This document shows, piece after piece, positions 24,467-34,585 of a stretch of 64,000 nucleotides of DNA (the first letter of the stretch is position 1; every line of letters begins with the position of its first letter). The position numbers were made by a program, and so were the translations under genes. The notes under the pieces were generated by a model. The model saw only the letters and a list, made by a program, of their open reading frames with translations, was not told the DNA's origin and made no database searches. Origin of the DNA: Streptomyces sp. WP-1 (GTDB lineage: Bacteria; Actinomycetota; Actinomycetes; Streptomycetales; Streptomycetaceae); contig NZ_CP123923.1 of the NCBI RefSeq assembly GCF_030450125.1, positions 558,001 to 622,000 on the forward strand, in the 5' to 3' direction.

Positions 24467-25396
24467 TCACTCCCCGGGCGCCACCGTCCGCGCGGCGATG
24501 CGGGCCGCCTCCGCGATGAGTGCCTCGTCGACGGGGGCGTCCTTGTCGTTCTTGCCCTCCTTGGTCGACAGGACGGCCAGTACGACGGGGGTGCGCCGGG
24601 TGGTCCAGGCGACGCCGAGGTCATTGGCGCTGGCGTAGTCGCCGGTCCCGGTCTTGTCGGCGATGGTCCAGCCCGCGGGCAGTCCGGCGCGGAACCGCGC
24701 GCCGCTGGTGGTGTTGCCCTTCAGCCAGCCGACGAACCGCTCGCGGTCGGGGGCGGCCAGGGCCCGGCCGAGGGCCAGCCGCTCGATGCTCGTGGCGAGG
24801 GCCTCGGGGCTCGTGGTGTCGCGCGGGTCCCCGGGGATCGCCGTGTTCAGCTCGGGCTCCCACCGGTCGAGCCGGCTCACCTCGTCGCCGAGCGAGCGGA
24901 AGAACCGGGTGAGGCCGCCCGGCCCGTCCAGCCGGCGCAGCAGCAGATTGCCGGCCGCGTTGTCGCTGTACTGGATCGCCGCCGCGCACACATCGGCCAT
25001 GGCCATGCCGGTGGCCTGGTTCTCCTCCGTGCGGGGCGAGTTGGGCAGCAGGTCGTGCGGCGGGTAGTGGATCACCTTGTCCATCGGCGCGCAGCGCGCC
25101 TCGTCACGCAGCACGGCGGCCGCCGCGAACGCCTTGAACACCGAGCACATCGCGAACCGTTCGCCCGCCCGGTGGGCGAGCACCCGCCCGGTGCGCACAT
25201 TGCGCGCGTACACGCCGAGCCGGGCGCCGTAGCGCCGCTCCAGATCGGCCAGCTCGCCGGAGACCGGGGCGGCCGGTGCGGCCGGGCCCGCCGGGGCGGC
25301 GGCGGCACGGCCGGTGGAGGCCGCGGCGGCCACGGAGGTGAGCGCGATGCCTGCCTTCAACAGGCCACGGCGTGCGAGCGGTCCGGAAGCGGTCAT
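24467..25396 (-). CDS. bla: Class A beta-lactamase, Tat-exported
   Basis: The chosen start is ATG 25396 (MTASGPLARRGLLKAG), eight bases after GGGAGG; an upstream in-frame ATG has no better site. The 309-residue product has a twin-arginine signal (LARRGLLKAGIALTSVAAAAS). All class A motifs are present: CSVFK (Ser85, Lys88), YSDN (Ser144), WEPELN (the E166 equivalent) and DKTGTGDY (Lys248). It should hydrolyse penicillins and possibly cephalosporins outside the cell. It is divergent from LysR and BlaB-like genes, matching the inducible beta-lactamase system of Streptomyces cacaoi. Confidence 0.93.
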   Translation of the reverse strand: MTASGPLARRGLLKAGIALTSVAAAASTGRAAAAPAGPAAPAAPVSGELADLERRYGARLGVYARNVRTGRVLAHRAGERFAMCSVFKAFAAAAVLRDEARCAPMDKVIHYPPHDLLPNSPRTEENQATGMAMADVCAAAIQYSDNAAGNLLLRRLDGPGGLTRFFRSLGDEVSRLDRWEPELNTAIPGDPRDTTSPEALATSIERLALGRALAAPDRERFVGWLKGNTTSGARFRAGLPAGWTIADKTGTGDYASANDLGVAWTTRRTPVVLAVLSTKEGKNDKDAPVDEALIAEAARIAARTVAPGE

Positions 25397-25497
25397 GGTG
25401 AAGTCCTCCCAGGTCATGCCCTGTCGGGCGGGGTGATCCGTGGGAAACAGCGAAACAGCACGAGGACGCTCATGTCCAAGAGTGAACCGTGCACATC

Positions 25498-25516
25498 TCA
25501 TGCCTTATTGATATGA
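25498..25516. promoter_or_regulatory. LysR-type T-N11-A operator between beta-lactamase and blaA
   Basis: TCAT-N11-ATGA is a perfect T-N11-A palindrome with an AT-rich core, eight bases before the lysR start and 102 bp before the beta-lactamase start. BlaA of S. cacaoi recognises T-N11-A motifs in the equivalent intergenic region. The position would allow autorepression and activation of the beta-lactamase gene. Confidence 0.65.
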
Positions 25517-25523
25517 CTACAGG

Positions 25524-26495
25524 ATGGATCTACTCGCGCATCTGGAGGCGTACGTGGCGACCGCCGACGAGATGAGCTTCTCCCGGGCGGCCGACCGGCT
25601 CGGCATCGCGCAGCCGTTGCTCAGCCGACGGATCAAGACACTGGAGGGCCACTTCGGCGGTCCGCTGTTCGACCGTTCCCGGCGCCAGGTCGCCACCACC
25701 GAGCTGGGCGTGCTGCTCCTCCCCTACGCCCGCGACGTCCTGGACCGCGCCCAGCGGCTGCGGCAGGCCGCCCACTCGGCGCGGCACGCGCGGGTGCGTG
25801 CCGTCGGCGTGCCCGCGGACTGCGCCCCCGCCGCCCTGGCCCGCGCCCTGCACGCCGGCACCGAGCGCGGGATCACCCTCGGCATGCGTGAACTGCCGCC
25901 CCTGGAGCGGGAGTCGGGCCTGGCCGACGGCTCGCTCGCCTACGCGCTCGTCCGCGTCGTACCCGAACGCGCCGCCCTCCGGGTGCCGTTGGGGCTGGCC
26001 TCCGCACCGGCCGACACCCGTGAGGCGCCGCGCACCCTGCACCTCGAAGAGCTACGGCCGCGTCGCCGCCGTACCGGCGAACCGCCCGCGTCCCCGCCGC
26101 CGATCCTCGTCCTGGCCGAGGACCAGGTCCCCTGCTTCGAGGACCGGTTCGCCCGGGCCGTCGCGCGCGCCGGGCTGCCCGAGGGGCGGATCGGGCCGGC
26201 CGGCCCGGCGGCCGACGCGCTCACCGAGACCCTGGCCGGGCGCGCCCTGCTGCTGTGCGCCGAGCCGTACGCACGCCGGTACGACGCCCGGTGGGCACCC
26301 CTGGGCGACACCGCCCTGCACCGGGGGTACGACGTGAGCGCGCCACCGGGTCCGCGCGGCACACCGGACGTACCGGCGTGGCTGACCCGGCTGCTGGCCA
26401 CGGCGGTCGGGGCCGTCGGGTCGGCCCGGCACGGTGACACCGGTGACCTCCGGGCCGCCGGTGACGCCCCCTCCCGGCTGGCGGCCCGCGGATGA
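25524..26495 (+). CDS. blaA: LysR-type regulator, BlaA-like
   Basis: The 323-residue product starts at ATG 25524 with no good Shine-Dalgarno. The LysR HTH is LLAHLEAYVATADEMSFSRAADRLGIAQPLLSRRIKTLEGHFGGPLFDR. The effector domain is ordinary in length but low in similarity cues. It is divergent from a class A beta-lactamase and overlaps by 4 bp (ATGA) a penicillin-recognising protein. This arrangement equals blaA-blaB of S. cacaoi, where BlaA activates beta-lactamase expression on beta-lactam exposure. Confidence 0.82.
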   Translation: MDLLAHLEAYVATADEMSFSRAADRLGIAQPLLSRRIKTLEGHFGGPLFDRSRRQVATTELGVLLLPYARDVLDRAQRLRQAAHSARHARVRAVGVPADCAPAALARALHAGTERGITLGMRELPPLERESGLADGSLAYALVRVVPERAALRVPLGLASAPADTREAPRTLHLEELRPRRRRTGEPPASPPPILVLAEDQVPCFEDRFARAVARAGLPEGRIGPAGPAADALTETLAGRALLLCAEPYARRYDARWAPLGDTALHRGYDVSAPPGPRGTPDVPAWLTRLLATAVGAVGSARHGDTGDLRAAGDAPSRLAARG

Positions 26496-27439
26496 GCCCG
26501 GTGGAGACGGGCGGCACCCGCAACCGGCCCGTCTGCGTGGGCGACGACGGTGCCCTGCTGGATGTCGCCGAGGCGGCCGCGGCGAACTGGCGCGCGCTCG
26601 GGGTGCGCGGCTCCTTCCTCGCCCTGAACCTGGACACGGGTGCGCGACTCGGCTTCGACATCGACGAGCCGACGCCGCTCGCGTCCGTCGCGAAGGTCCC
26701 GCTGGCCCTGGTCGTACTGGACCGGATCGCGGCCGGGGAACTGGACGCGGCGCGGCCGGTGACCGTCGATCCGGCCGGGAGCAGCGTCGGCTCCACCGGC
26801 CTGTCGGCATTCCGGCACCCGGCCACCGTGGCGGTCGGCGATCTGCTCCTGCTGATGCTGTCGGTGAGCGACAACGCCGCCGCGGACGCGCTGTTCGACC
26901 TGGTGCCGGTGGCCGAGGTGGACACGCGGCTGCGGGCATGGGGGTGCGACGGCATCCGGATGCGGCACCGGATGAACCACATGTACGAGTGCGCGGCCGG
27001 CGCCGCCGGCAACGACTTCTCGCTCGCGCTGGAGCTGGCCGTACGGGACGAGCGGGCGGGCCTGCCGACCATCGAGACCCTGGACCCGGCACACGCCAAC
27101 ACCGGCTCGGCGGCGGCCCTCGTCGCCCTGCTGCGGCGGGTGTGGTGCGACGAGATCGCCGCGTCCGGGGCGACGGCCGAGCTGCGGCGGCTGATGGGCT
27201 TCCAGGTCTTCACCCAGCGTCTCGCGTGCGAGCTGCGCGCGGACTCGCTGCGGTGGAGCGGGAAGACGGGCACGTTCCTGCATCTGCGGCACGAGATCGG
27301 CGTGGTGGAGGCGGAGTCCGGCGACCGGGTGGCCATGGCCGCGCTCACCCGCGCGGACCGGCGGGCCGGTCTCGCCCCGGACATCGAGCTGGCGATGGGC
27401 ACGGCGGCCCGGGACGCCTTCGAGGCACTGCGCCGCTGA
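26492..27439 (+). CDS. blaB: BlaB-like serine beta-lactamase-fold regulatory protein
   Basis: The 315-residue product has no signal peptide and so should be cytoplasmic. It keeps the penicillin-recognition motifs: ASVAKVPL (SxxK, Ser65), SVSDNAA (SDN, Ser126) and SGKTGTFL (KTG). The E166 loop of true class A enzymes is not evident. In S. cacaoi, BlaB has the same motifs, lies downstream of blaA and is needed for induction without being a detectable beta-lactamase. Start ATG 26492 overlaps the lysR stop. The gene converges with senR (gap 31 bp). Confidence 0.82.
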   Translation: MSPVETGGTRNRPVCVGDDGALLDVAEAAAANWRALGVRGSFLALNLDTGARLGFDIDEPTPLASVAKVPLALVVLDRIAAGELDAARPVTVDPAGSSVGSTGLSAFRHPATVAVGDLLLLMLSVSDNAAADALFDLVPVAEVDTRLRAWGCDGIRMRHRMNHMYECAAGAAGNDFSLALELAVRDERAGLPTIETLDPAHANTGSAAALVALLRRVWCDEIAASGATAELRRLMGFQVFTQRLACELRADSLRWSGKTGTFLHLRHEIGVVEAESGDRVAMAALTRADRRAGLAPDIELAMGTAARDAFEALRR

Positions 27440-27470
27440 ACGGGCCGGGGCCGCCGCGTCGATGTGCCGG

Positions 27471-28103
27471 TCAGGACAGCAGCCGCTGCTCCTTCGCCAC
27501 CCCGACCGCGCCCGCGCGCGTGTCCACGCCGAGCTTGTCGTAGATGCGCCGCAGATGCGTCTTCACCGTGGCCTCGCTGATGAACAGGGCGCGGGCGATG
27601 GCGTGGTTGGGCAGGCCCTGGGCGAGCTGGGCGAGGATGTCGCGTTCGCGCGGGGTGAGGGCGGGGCGCGGGTTGCGCAGCCGGGACATGACCCGGTCGG
27701 CGACCGGGGGCGAGAGGGCGGGGCGGCCCTGGGCGGCGGCGTGGATCGCGGTGAACAGGTCCTCGGCGCGTTCGGCCTTGAGCAGATAGCCGGTGGCGCC
27801 CGCCTCGACGGCCCGGGTGACGTCGGCGTCCGTGTCGTACGTGGTGAGCACGAGGACGTGCGGCGCGGGACTCGTGGCGCGCAGCCGCCGGGTGGTCTCG
27901 ACGCCGTCGATGCCCGCGCCGAGCTGGAGATCCATCAGGACGACGTCCGGCGCGGTCCTGCGGGCCAGCGCCAGGGCCTCCTCGCCGCCGCCGGCCTCGC
28001 CGACGACCTCGATGTCCGGGGCGCTGCGCAACAGGGCGAGCAGTCCGGCGCGTACGACGGCGTGGTCGTCGCAGACCAGGATGCGTACGGGGCGTTCGGT
28101 CAT
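27471..28103 (-). CDS. senR: NarL/FixJ-type response regulator, SenR-like
   Basis: The 210-residue product starts at ATG 28103, overlapping the kinase stop by 4 bp (ATGA). The receiver domain has the acidic pair in CDDHAVVRAG, phosphoacceptor Asp58 in VVLMDLQLG, Thr in VLTTYDTD and Lys in YLLKAERAEDL. The C-terminal LuxR HTH (PALTPRERDILAQLAQGLPNHAIARALFISEATVKTHLRRIYDKL) binds DNA. The neighbours (HisKA_3 kinase, HbpS, FurS-KatG) match the S. reticuli SenS/SenR system, which activates hbpS and furS-cpeB under redox stress. Confidence 0.85.
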   Translation of the reverse strand: MTERPVRILVCDDHAVVRAGLLALLRSAPDIEVVGEAGGGEEALALARRTAPDVVLMDLQLGAGIDGVETTRRLRATSPAPHVLVLTTYDTDADVTRAVEAGATGYLLKAERAEDLFTAIHAAAQGRPALSPPVADRVMSRLRNPRPALTPRERDILAQLAQGLPNHAIARALFISEATVKTHLRRIYDKLGVDTRAGAVGVAKEQRLLS

Positions 28104-29284
28104 GGTCGCTCCAGGGGGATCGCCGCCGACAGGGCCGTGCCCGCGCCGGGCGCCGACTCGATGGTGAGGGTGCCGCCGAGCTGGCGCAGCCGGGCGCGGA
28201 CGGCGGGCAGACCGTGGCCCCGGCCCGCGCTCGCGGTGGCGTCGCGACCGGCTTCGGCGGGGTCGAAGCCCCGGCCGTCGTCCATGACGTCCAGGACGAT
28301 CTGGTCGTCCAGGCAGGTCAGGGTGAGGGTGGCGGTCGTGGCGTCCGCGTGTTCGCGGACGTTGGCGAGGGCGCCCTGGGCGATGCGCAGCAGGGCGGAC
28401 TCGACGGGCGCGGGCAGCCGTTCGGGCGGGGTGCCCTCGGTGTGCACGCGGACGGTGAGTCCGGGTGTCGTCTCGCGGGCGGCGACCGCGCGCAGAGCCT
28501 GCGGCAGGCCGCCGCCCTCGGCGAGGTCGGCCGGAGTCAGATCGTGCACGAAGCGGCGGGCCTCGGCGAGGCTGCGCTCGGCGATCAGCGCGGCGGTGCG
28601 GACGTGCTCGTGGGCGGTGCCGGGCGCGGTGTCCCAGAGCCGGTCGGCGGCCTGGAGCAGCATGCGCTGGCTGGACAGGCCCTGGGCGAGGGTGTCGTGG
28701 ATCTCCCGGGCGAGCCGTTCGCGTTCGGCGAGGGTGCCCTCGCGGCGCTCGGTGGCGGCGAGTTCGCGCCGGGTGCGGACCAGGTCGTCGATGAGGGCGC
28801 TCTGCCGGGCGGCCTGGCGGTGCATGACGACGTAGACGGTGGCGGCGACGGCGGCCACGGCCGGCGGGGCGAGCAGCACGTTCGGGTCGGGCCAGCCGGC
28901 GAGTTCGAGCTGGGCGGCCACCGCGAGCGCGGTCAGCAGCCCGACCAGCGGGATCGCGGCGCGCGGCGGCAGAGTGCGCAGGCCGGTGTAGAAGAGCGGG
29001 ACCGCGCACCAGGCGAAGCTCGGGGCCAGGACGACCAGTAGCGCCCAGGCCGCCACGACCAGGCCGAGCCAGGTCAGACGGCGCGGGGTGGGACGGGTGC
29101 CGAGGGCGGGGCCGAGGACGTAGAGCACGGCGAGCAGCGCGGTGAGGGCGACGATCCAGGGGGTGTGGGGGCCTTCGCCGTGCCGGGCGAGATAGCGGGC
29201 GAGCGACGCGCCCAGCAGTACGAAGAACGCGGTGTGCATGACGATCGTGAGGGCGCGGGGGTCGTCCGGTGCGGGTTCCGGCAT
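28100..29284 (-). CDS. senS: Sensor histidine kinase, SenS-like (HisKA_3)
   Basis: The 394-residue product starts at ATG 29284 behind GGGAGG. Five hydrophobic helices (residues ~11-33, 43-62, 70-100, 108-130, 138-155) precede a coiled-coil linker (RRELAATERREGTLAERERLA). The dimerisation/phosphoacceptor box is REIHDTLAQGLSSQ with His196. The ATPase domain has NVREHADA (N box) and DVMDDGRGFDP (G1). Five-TM NarL-type kinases next to HbpS are SenS-like: extracellular HbpS binds heme or senses oxidation and modulates the kinase. It is co-transcribed with senR. Confidence 0.85.
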   Translation of the reverse strand: MPEPAPDDPRALTIVMHTAFFVLLGASLARYLARHGEGPHTPWIVALTALLAVLYVLGPALGTRPTPRRLTWLGLVVAAWALLVVLAPSFAWCAVPLFYTGLRTLPPRAAIPLVGLLTALAVAAQLELAGWPDPNVLLAPPAVAAVAATVYVVMHRQAARQSALIDDLVRTRRELAATERREGTLAERERLAREIHDTLAQGLSSQRMLLQAADRLWDTAPGTAHEHVRTAALIAERSLAEARRFVHDLTPADLAEGGGLPQALRAVAARETTPGLTVRVHTEGTPPERLPAPVESALLRIAQGALANVREHADATTATLTLTCLDDQIVLDVMDDGRGFDPAEAGRDATASAGRGHGLPAVRARLRQLGGTLTIESAPGAGTALSAAIPLERP

Positions 29285-29354
29285 CGCCACCACCTCCCGT
29301 GTCACCGCGCTGAACTGGGCGAACAAGGTCCATTGTTCCCCGGCCCCGAGCGGG

Positions 29355-29380
29355 CGGGGTCATCCGATCGGATGACCCCG
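29355..29380. promoter_or_regulatory. 26-bp perfect palindrome, candidate SenR operator
   Basis: The half site CGGGGTCATCCGA is followed by its exact complement TCGGATGACCCCG. It lies in the 219-bp divergent region, 70 bp before senS and 123 bp before hbpS. A dimeric NarL-type regulator controlling both genes would use such a site. No second copy was seen upstream of furS. Confidence 0.6.
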
Positions 29381-29503
29381 GGGACCACCGGTCCGTCGAC
29401 GGGAGACGGCGGAGGGCGGGCCGAGGATCGGTACCGAGGCGATCGCGTCTCGGCCCGGCCGCGTCTCGGCCGCGGCCCCACCGCCACCGGAAGGTTGCCC
29501 GTC

Positions 29504-30070
29504 ATGTCCAGCCGCAGGAAGCCGTCCCGCCGTACCCGTGTCCTCGTGGGCGGTGCCGCCCTGGCCGTCGTGGGCGCGGGTGTCGTCGGCACCGTCACCG
29601 CCCATGCCGCCGATTCGGCCGGCGCCGCCCCGGCCGCCGCGCCCGCCGCGGTCCGCCCCGGCGATCTCACCCGGAGCACGCACCTCACCGTCAAGGCCGC
29701 GGAGAAGGCGGCGCGGGCCGCGCTGGACGCCGCGGTCAAGGACGGCCGCCAGGTGTCCGTGGCCGTGGTCGACCGCGACGGCGACACGCTGGTCACGCTG
29801 CGCGGGGACGGCGCGGGCCCGCAGTCGTACGAGTCCGCCGGGCGCAAGGCGTTCACGGCGGTGTCCTGGAACGCCCCCACCTCGGAGCTGGCCGGACGGC
29901 TGGCGCAGGCGCCGACCCTGAAGGACATTCCGGGGACGCTGTTCCTCGCGGGCGGCACCCCGGTGACCGTCAAGGGCGCCCCGGTCGCGGGCATCGGCGT
30001 CGCGGGCGCCCCCTCCGGCGACCTGGACGAGAAGTACGCCCGGGCGGGCGCGGCGGCGCTGGACCGCTGA
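29504..30070 (+). CDS. hbpS: Extracellular heme-binding protein HbpS (GlcG/HbpS family)
   Basis: The 188-residue product starts at ATG 29504. It has a signal peptide with cleavage near AHA-A (residue 35), preceded by a basic RRKPSRRTR stretch suggesting Tat export. The mature domain is the DUF336/GlcG fold: LTVKAAEKAARAALDAAVKDGRQVSVAVVDRDGDTLVTLRGDGAGPQSYESAGRKAFTA, then LAQAPTLKDIPGTLFLAGGTPV and VAGIGVAGAPSGDLDEKYARAGAAAL. HbpS octamers bind heme and iron and control the SenS kinase. The divergent position next to senS-senR supports that role. Confidence 0.88.
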   Translation: MSSRRKPSRRTRVLVGGAALAVVGAGVVGTVTAHAADSAGAAPAAAPAAVRPGDLTRSTHLTVKAAEKAARAALDAAVKDGRQVSVAVVDRDGDTLVTLRGDGAGPQSYESAGRKAFTAVSWNAPTSELAGRLAQAPTLKDIPGTLFLAGGTPVTVKGAPVAGIGVAGAPSGDLDEKYARAGAAALDR

Positions 30071-30138
30071 CGGCCGGGACGCGCCGGGACGCGCCGGGAC
30101 GCGCCGGGACGCGCCGGGACGCGCCGGGACGCGCCGGG
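30071..30138. repeat. 10-bp tandem repeat, about seven copies
   Basis: Five perfect copies of GCGCCGGGAC (30081-30130) are flanked by imperfect copies at 30071-30080 and 30131-30138. They start immediately after the hbpS stop. The short period and perfect copies suggest recent slippage. Confidence 0.92.
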
Positions 30139-30195
30139 GGCGTCGTAACCGCTCGTTCCCCACGCACGCATTCCCACCGTGCTGATGAGGCGACG

Positions 30196-30231
30196 ATGTC
30201 CGGGCCGCCCGCCAAGGGGCGGCCCGGACAT
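30196..30231. terminator. Bidirectional terminator between hbpS and katG
   Basis: A perfect 15-bp stem, ATGTCCGGGCCGCCC and its complement, with loop GCCAAG separates the convergent ends of hbpS (30070) and katG (30244). Confidence 0.85.
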
Positions 30232-30243
30232 GGTGCCGGCGGA

Positions 30244-32487
<2,244 letters not shown>

Positions 32488-32505
32488 CTAAGCGGAACCA
32501 GGTGC

Positions 32506-32943
32506 TCAGGAACTGCGGCCGGTGGAACAGTCGGGGCACACGCCCCAATAGACGACCTCGGCTTCGTCGATGGCGAAGCCCCGGTCGTCGGCGGCGGTCA
32601 GGCAGGGCGCTTCCCCGGCGGCGCAGTCGACGTCGGCGACGGCCCCGCACGACCGGCACACGAGGTGGTGGTGGTTGTCGCCGACGCGCCCCTCGAACCG
32701 GGCCGGATGACCGGCCGGCTCGATGCGGCGCACGAGTCCCGCCGCGGTGAGCGCGTGCAGAGCCTCGTAGACGGCTTGCAGGGATATATGGCCTACGCGG
32801 TCACGGACCCCGGAGGCGATCGCCTCGACACCGAGGTGGTCGCCGTCCCGGACGGTCTCCAGCAGCGCGACGCGAGCCGCCGTCACGCGCAGGCCGGCAC
32901 CGCGGAGCTCCTCGGCGGTGGTCGGAGTCGGGGAGGCGGTCAT
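32506..32943 (-). CDS. furS: Fur-family redox/metal repressor FurS
   Basis: The 145-residue product starts at ATG 32943. The winged helix (residues ~10-85: GLRVTAARVALLETVRDGDHLGVEAI, ISLQAVYEALHALTAAGLV) is followed by the metal domain with DNHHHLVCRSCGAV and GVCPDC, two CxxC pairs for a structural or redox-active zinc. In Streptomyces, thiol oxidation of FurS/FurA releases repression of the downstream catalase-peroxidase. A TAGGTT box seven bases before the ATG with TTGAAT 18 bp further up indicates a leaderless transcript. Confidence 0.92.
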   Translation of the reverse strand: MTASPTPTTAEELRGAGLRVTAARVALLETVRDGDHLGVEAIASGVRDRVGHISLQAVYEALHALTAAGLVRRIEPAGHPARFEGRVGDNHHHLVCRSCGAVADVDCAAGEAPCLTAADDRGFAIDEAEVVYWGVCPDCSTGRSS

Positions 32944-32950
32944 GGGGGCG

Positions 32951-32980
32951 AACCTACTCTCACAAACACGAAGGATTCAA
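32951..32980 (-). promoter_or_regulatory. Probable leaderless promoter of furS-katG
   Basis: On the minus strand TTGAAT (32975-32980) and TAGGTT (32951-32956) are separated by 18 bp, and the start codon follows seven bases after the -10. There is no Shine-Dalgarno. The surrounding 33-bp region is A/T-rich and probably contains the FurS operator. Confidence 0.6.
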
Positions 32981-33168
32981 GAAAACGAACGATGCAATTC
33001 TGGTCGTGCGCCGGTGTACGCGCCGATGTACGGCGTTCACCTCCGCGTTCACGGCTGCGCGGCTTTGCGCCGCCCGCCGGGCGCCGTCGGTCGGACGCCA
33101 CGCCGGGGCACGCACGGATCACGCGCCCCACCCGTCTCTCCCCGGCCGACGCGAGTCGAACCGTCCAC

Positions 33169-33659
33169 CGATCGGGTGAGAGGGAACCATCCGGCACCGG
33201 GGCTCTTCCTCGGCGCCTTCGCCATGCCGTCGACGGGGCAGAACGGGCAGGAGGCGCGGTGGCGGGCGGGGACGGCCTTCGCGTTCGCCGTCGTGGACGG
33301 GAGAGGCACCGTCCTCGGCCATGTGGCCGTGAGCGCGATCGACCGGCGTCACTCGACGGGCTGGCTGTCCTACTGGACCACCAGGGCGGCCCGGGGACGC
33401 GGGGCGGCCTCCGCGGCCTGCCGGTCCCTGGCCCGCCGGGCCTTCGACGACGCCGGACCCTCCCGCCTCGAACTCGGCCATCGCGTCGACAACCGGGTGC
33501 TGCCGGGTCGCCGGTGCGGCCGGGTTCGCGGTGGAGGGCCTGCGACGGCAGAAGCCGGAGTACGACGGGGTGCGCCATGACGTCGAGACGCACGCCCGGC
33601 CGGCCTCCGTCCCGGAGCCCGCCGAGGCCGGTCGCCCTGTCCGCCCACCCGCCGCCTGA
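33169..33659 (+). pseudogene. GNAT acetyltransferase pseudogene (frameshift, 5' degraded)
   Basis: One frame gives FAFAVVDGRGTVLGHVAVSAIDRRHSTGWLSYWTTRAARGRGAASAACRSLARRAFDDAGPSRLELGHRVDN, a clear GNAT core with RGRGAA. Around 33490-33501 the homology moves to another frame, reading CRVAGAAGFAVEGLRRQKPEYDGVRHDVETHARP to a stop at 33659. The ~60-residue N terminus expected of this family is not recognisable. The gene is therefore inactivated. Confidence 0.65.
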
Positions 33660-33671
33660 GGACTCCGTCCG

Positions 33672-34409
33672 CTACCTGAGGACGTTGACGGCGCGGGCCA
33701 CCACGAGGCCGACGGTCACCAGGGACACCGACGACTGGAGCATCATCAGCATCTTGGCCCACCTGGACAGGGGCATCACATCGGTCGGGCTGAAGGCGGT
33801 GGCGTTGGTGAACGAGAGGTACAGGTAGTCGAGGAACTCCGGCTCCCAGTCCGGGGGCGCCATGTCGGGGCTCTGCATCTGGACGAACAGGAAGTCGGCG
33901 TACTGCTGCTGCCCGCGCACCCGCGCCATCGGGCCGCCGCGGTCCGACTCCCAGTACCAGAGCGCGAAGACGATGACATTGGTGAACCAGATGACCGCGC
34001 CGGCCCGCAGCAGCGGCACCGCGTCCTGCCCTCCGATGCCGTGCACCAGGTCCCATACGAGCTGGGCCGCCGACCAGCCGTTGGCCAGGCTGATGACACC
34101 GATCAGGAGCAGCCCCAGCCATCGCCACCACACCGTGCTGGGCTCCACCCGCCGGGGGTTGCCCGCCACCAGGGCGGCCAGCAGGACCAGTTCCAGCACC
34201 GGCAGGGCCCAGACCGGACGCAGCAGCACGAGCCGGTGCGGCAGGACCAGTTGCAGGGCGACCGCCGCCAGCATGACGGTGGTCACGGCCCATCGCGTCT
34301 CACCCCGGGTCGCCCGCCGCCACGCCGGCTCCAGTTCGCGCTCCCCGCTCTGGAGGAGCCGTTCGATCCTGGCCAGGCGTCCGTCGGCGTCGTCCATGTC
34401 CTCGCTCAT
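33672..34409 (-). CDS. Integral membrane protein with a potassium-channel-like C terminus
   Basis: The 245-residue product starts at ATG 34409 (MSEDMDDADG). An acidic cytoplasmic N terminus with a helix is followed by about six hydrophobic segments. The C-terminal pair flanks YLYLSFTNATAFSPTDVMPLSR, which sits where two-TM channels carry the pore helix and TVGYGD filter, but the filter itself is absent. WAKMLMMLQSSVSLVTVGLVVARAVNVL is the last helix. I recognise it as a conserved actinobacterial membrane protein; ion conduction is not established. Confidence 0.65.
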   Translation of the reverse strand: MSEDMDDADGRLARIERLLQSGERELEPAWRRATRGETRWAVTTVMLAAVALQLVLPHRLVLLRPVWALPVLELVLLAALVAGNPRRVEPSTVWWRWLGLLLIGVISLANGWSAAQLVWDLVHGIGGQDAVPLLRAGAVIWFTNVIVFALWYWESDRGGPMARVRGQQQYADFLFVQMQSPDMAPPDWEPEFLDYLYLSFTNATAFSPTDVMPLSRWAKMLMMLQSSVSLVTVGLVVARAVNVLR

Positions 34410-34514
34410 GCCGCACATTGTCGCGGGCGCGGGGGTGCGCGGGTGCGTCGGCACGGGGGTGGGCGCCGGTGGCGCCGGGACGGCAGGGCCGGGGGCTGGG
34501 ACGACGCCATGACC

Positions 34515-34577
34515 GGTACGACGGTCACGCCGATGAGCGGTACGACGGTCACGCCGATGAGCGGTACGGCCTCACGC
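34515..34577. repeat. 24-bp tandem repeat, about 2.6 copies
   Basis: The unit GGTACGACGGTCACGCCGAT plus GAGC occurs at 34515-34538 and 34539-34562, with a diverged third part to ~34577. It lies between the channel-like gene and the stop of the acetate-transporter-like gene. Confidence 0.85.
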
Positions 34578-34585
34578 CTCCCCCG

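Noticed and set aside
29355..29380. Terminator interpretation of the 26-bp palindrome
   Set aside because: It lies between divergent starts, has no loop (continuous palindrome) and no T-run, so an operator is more likely.
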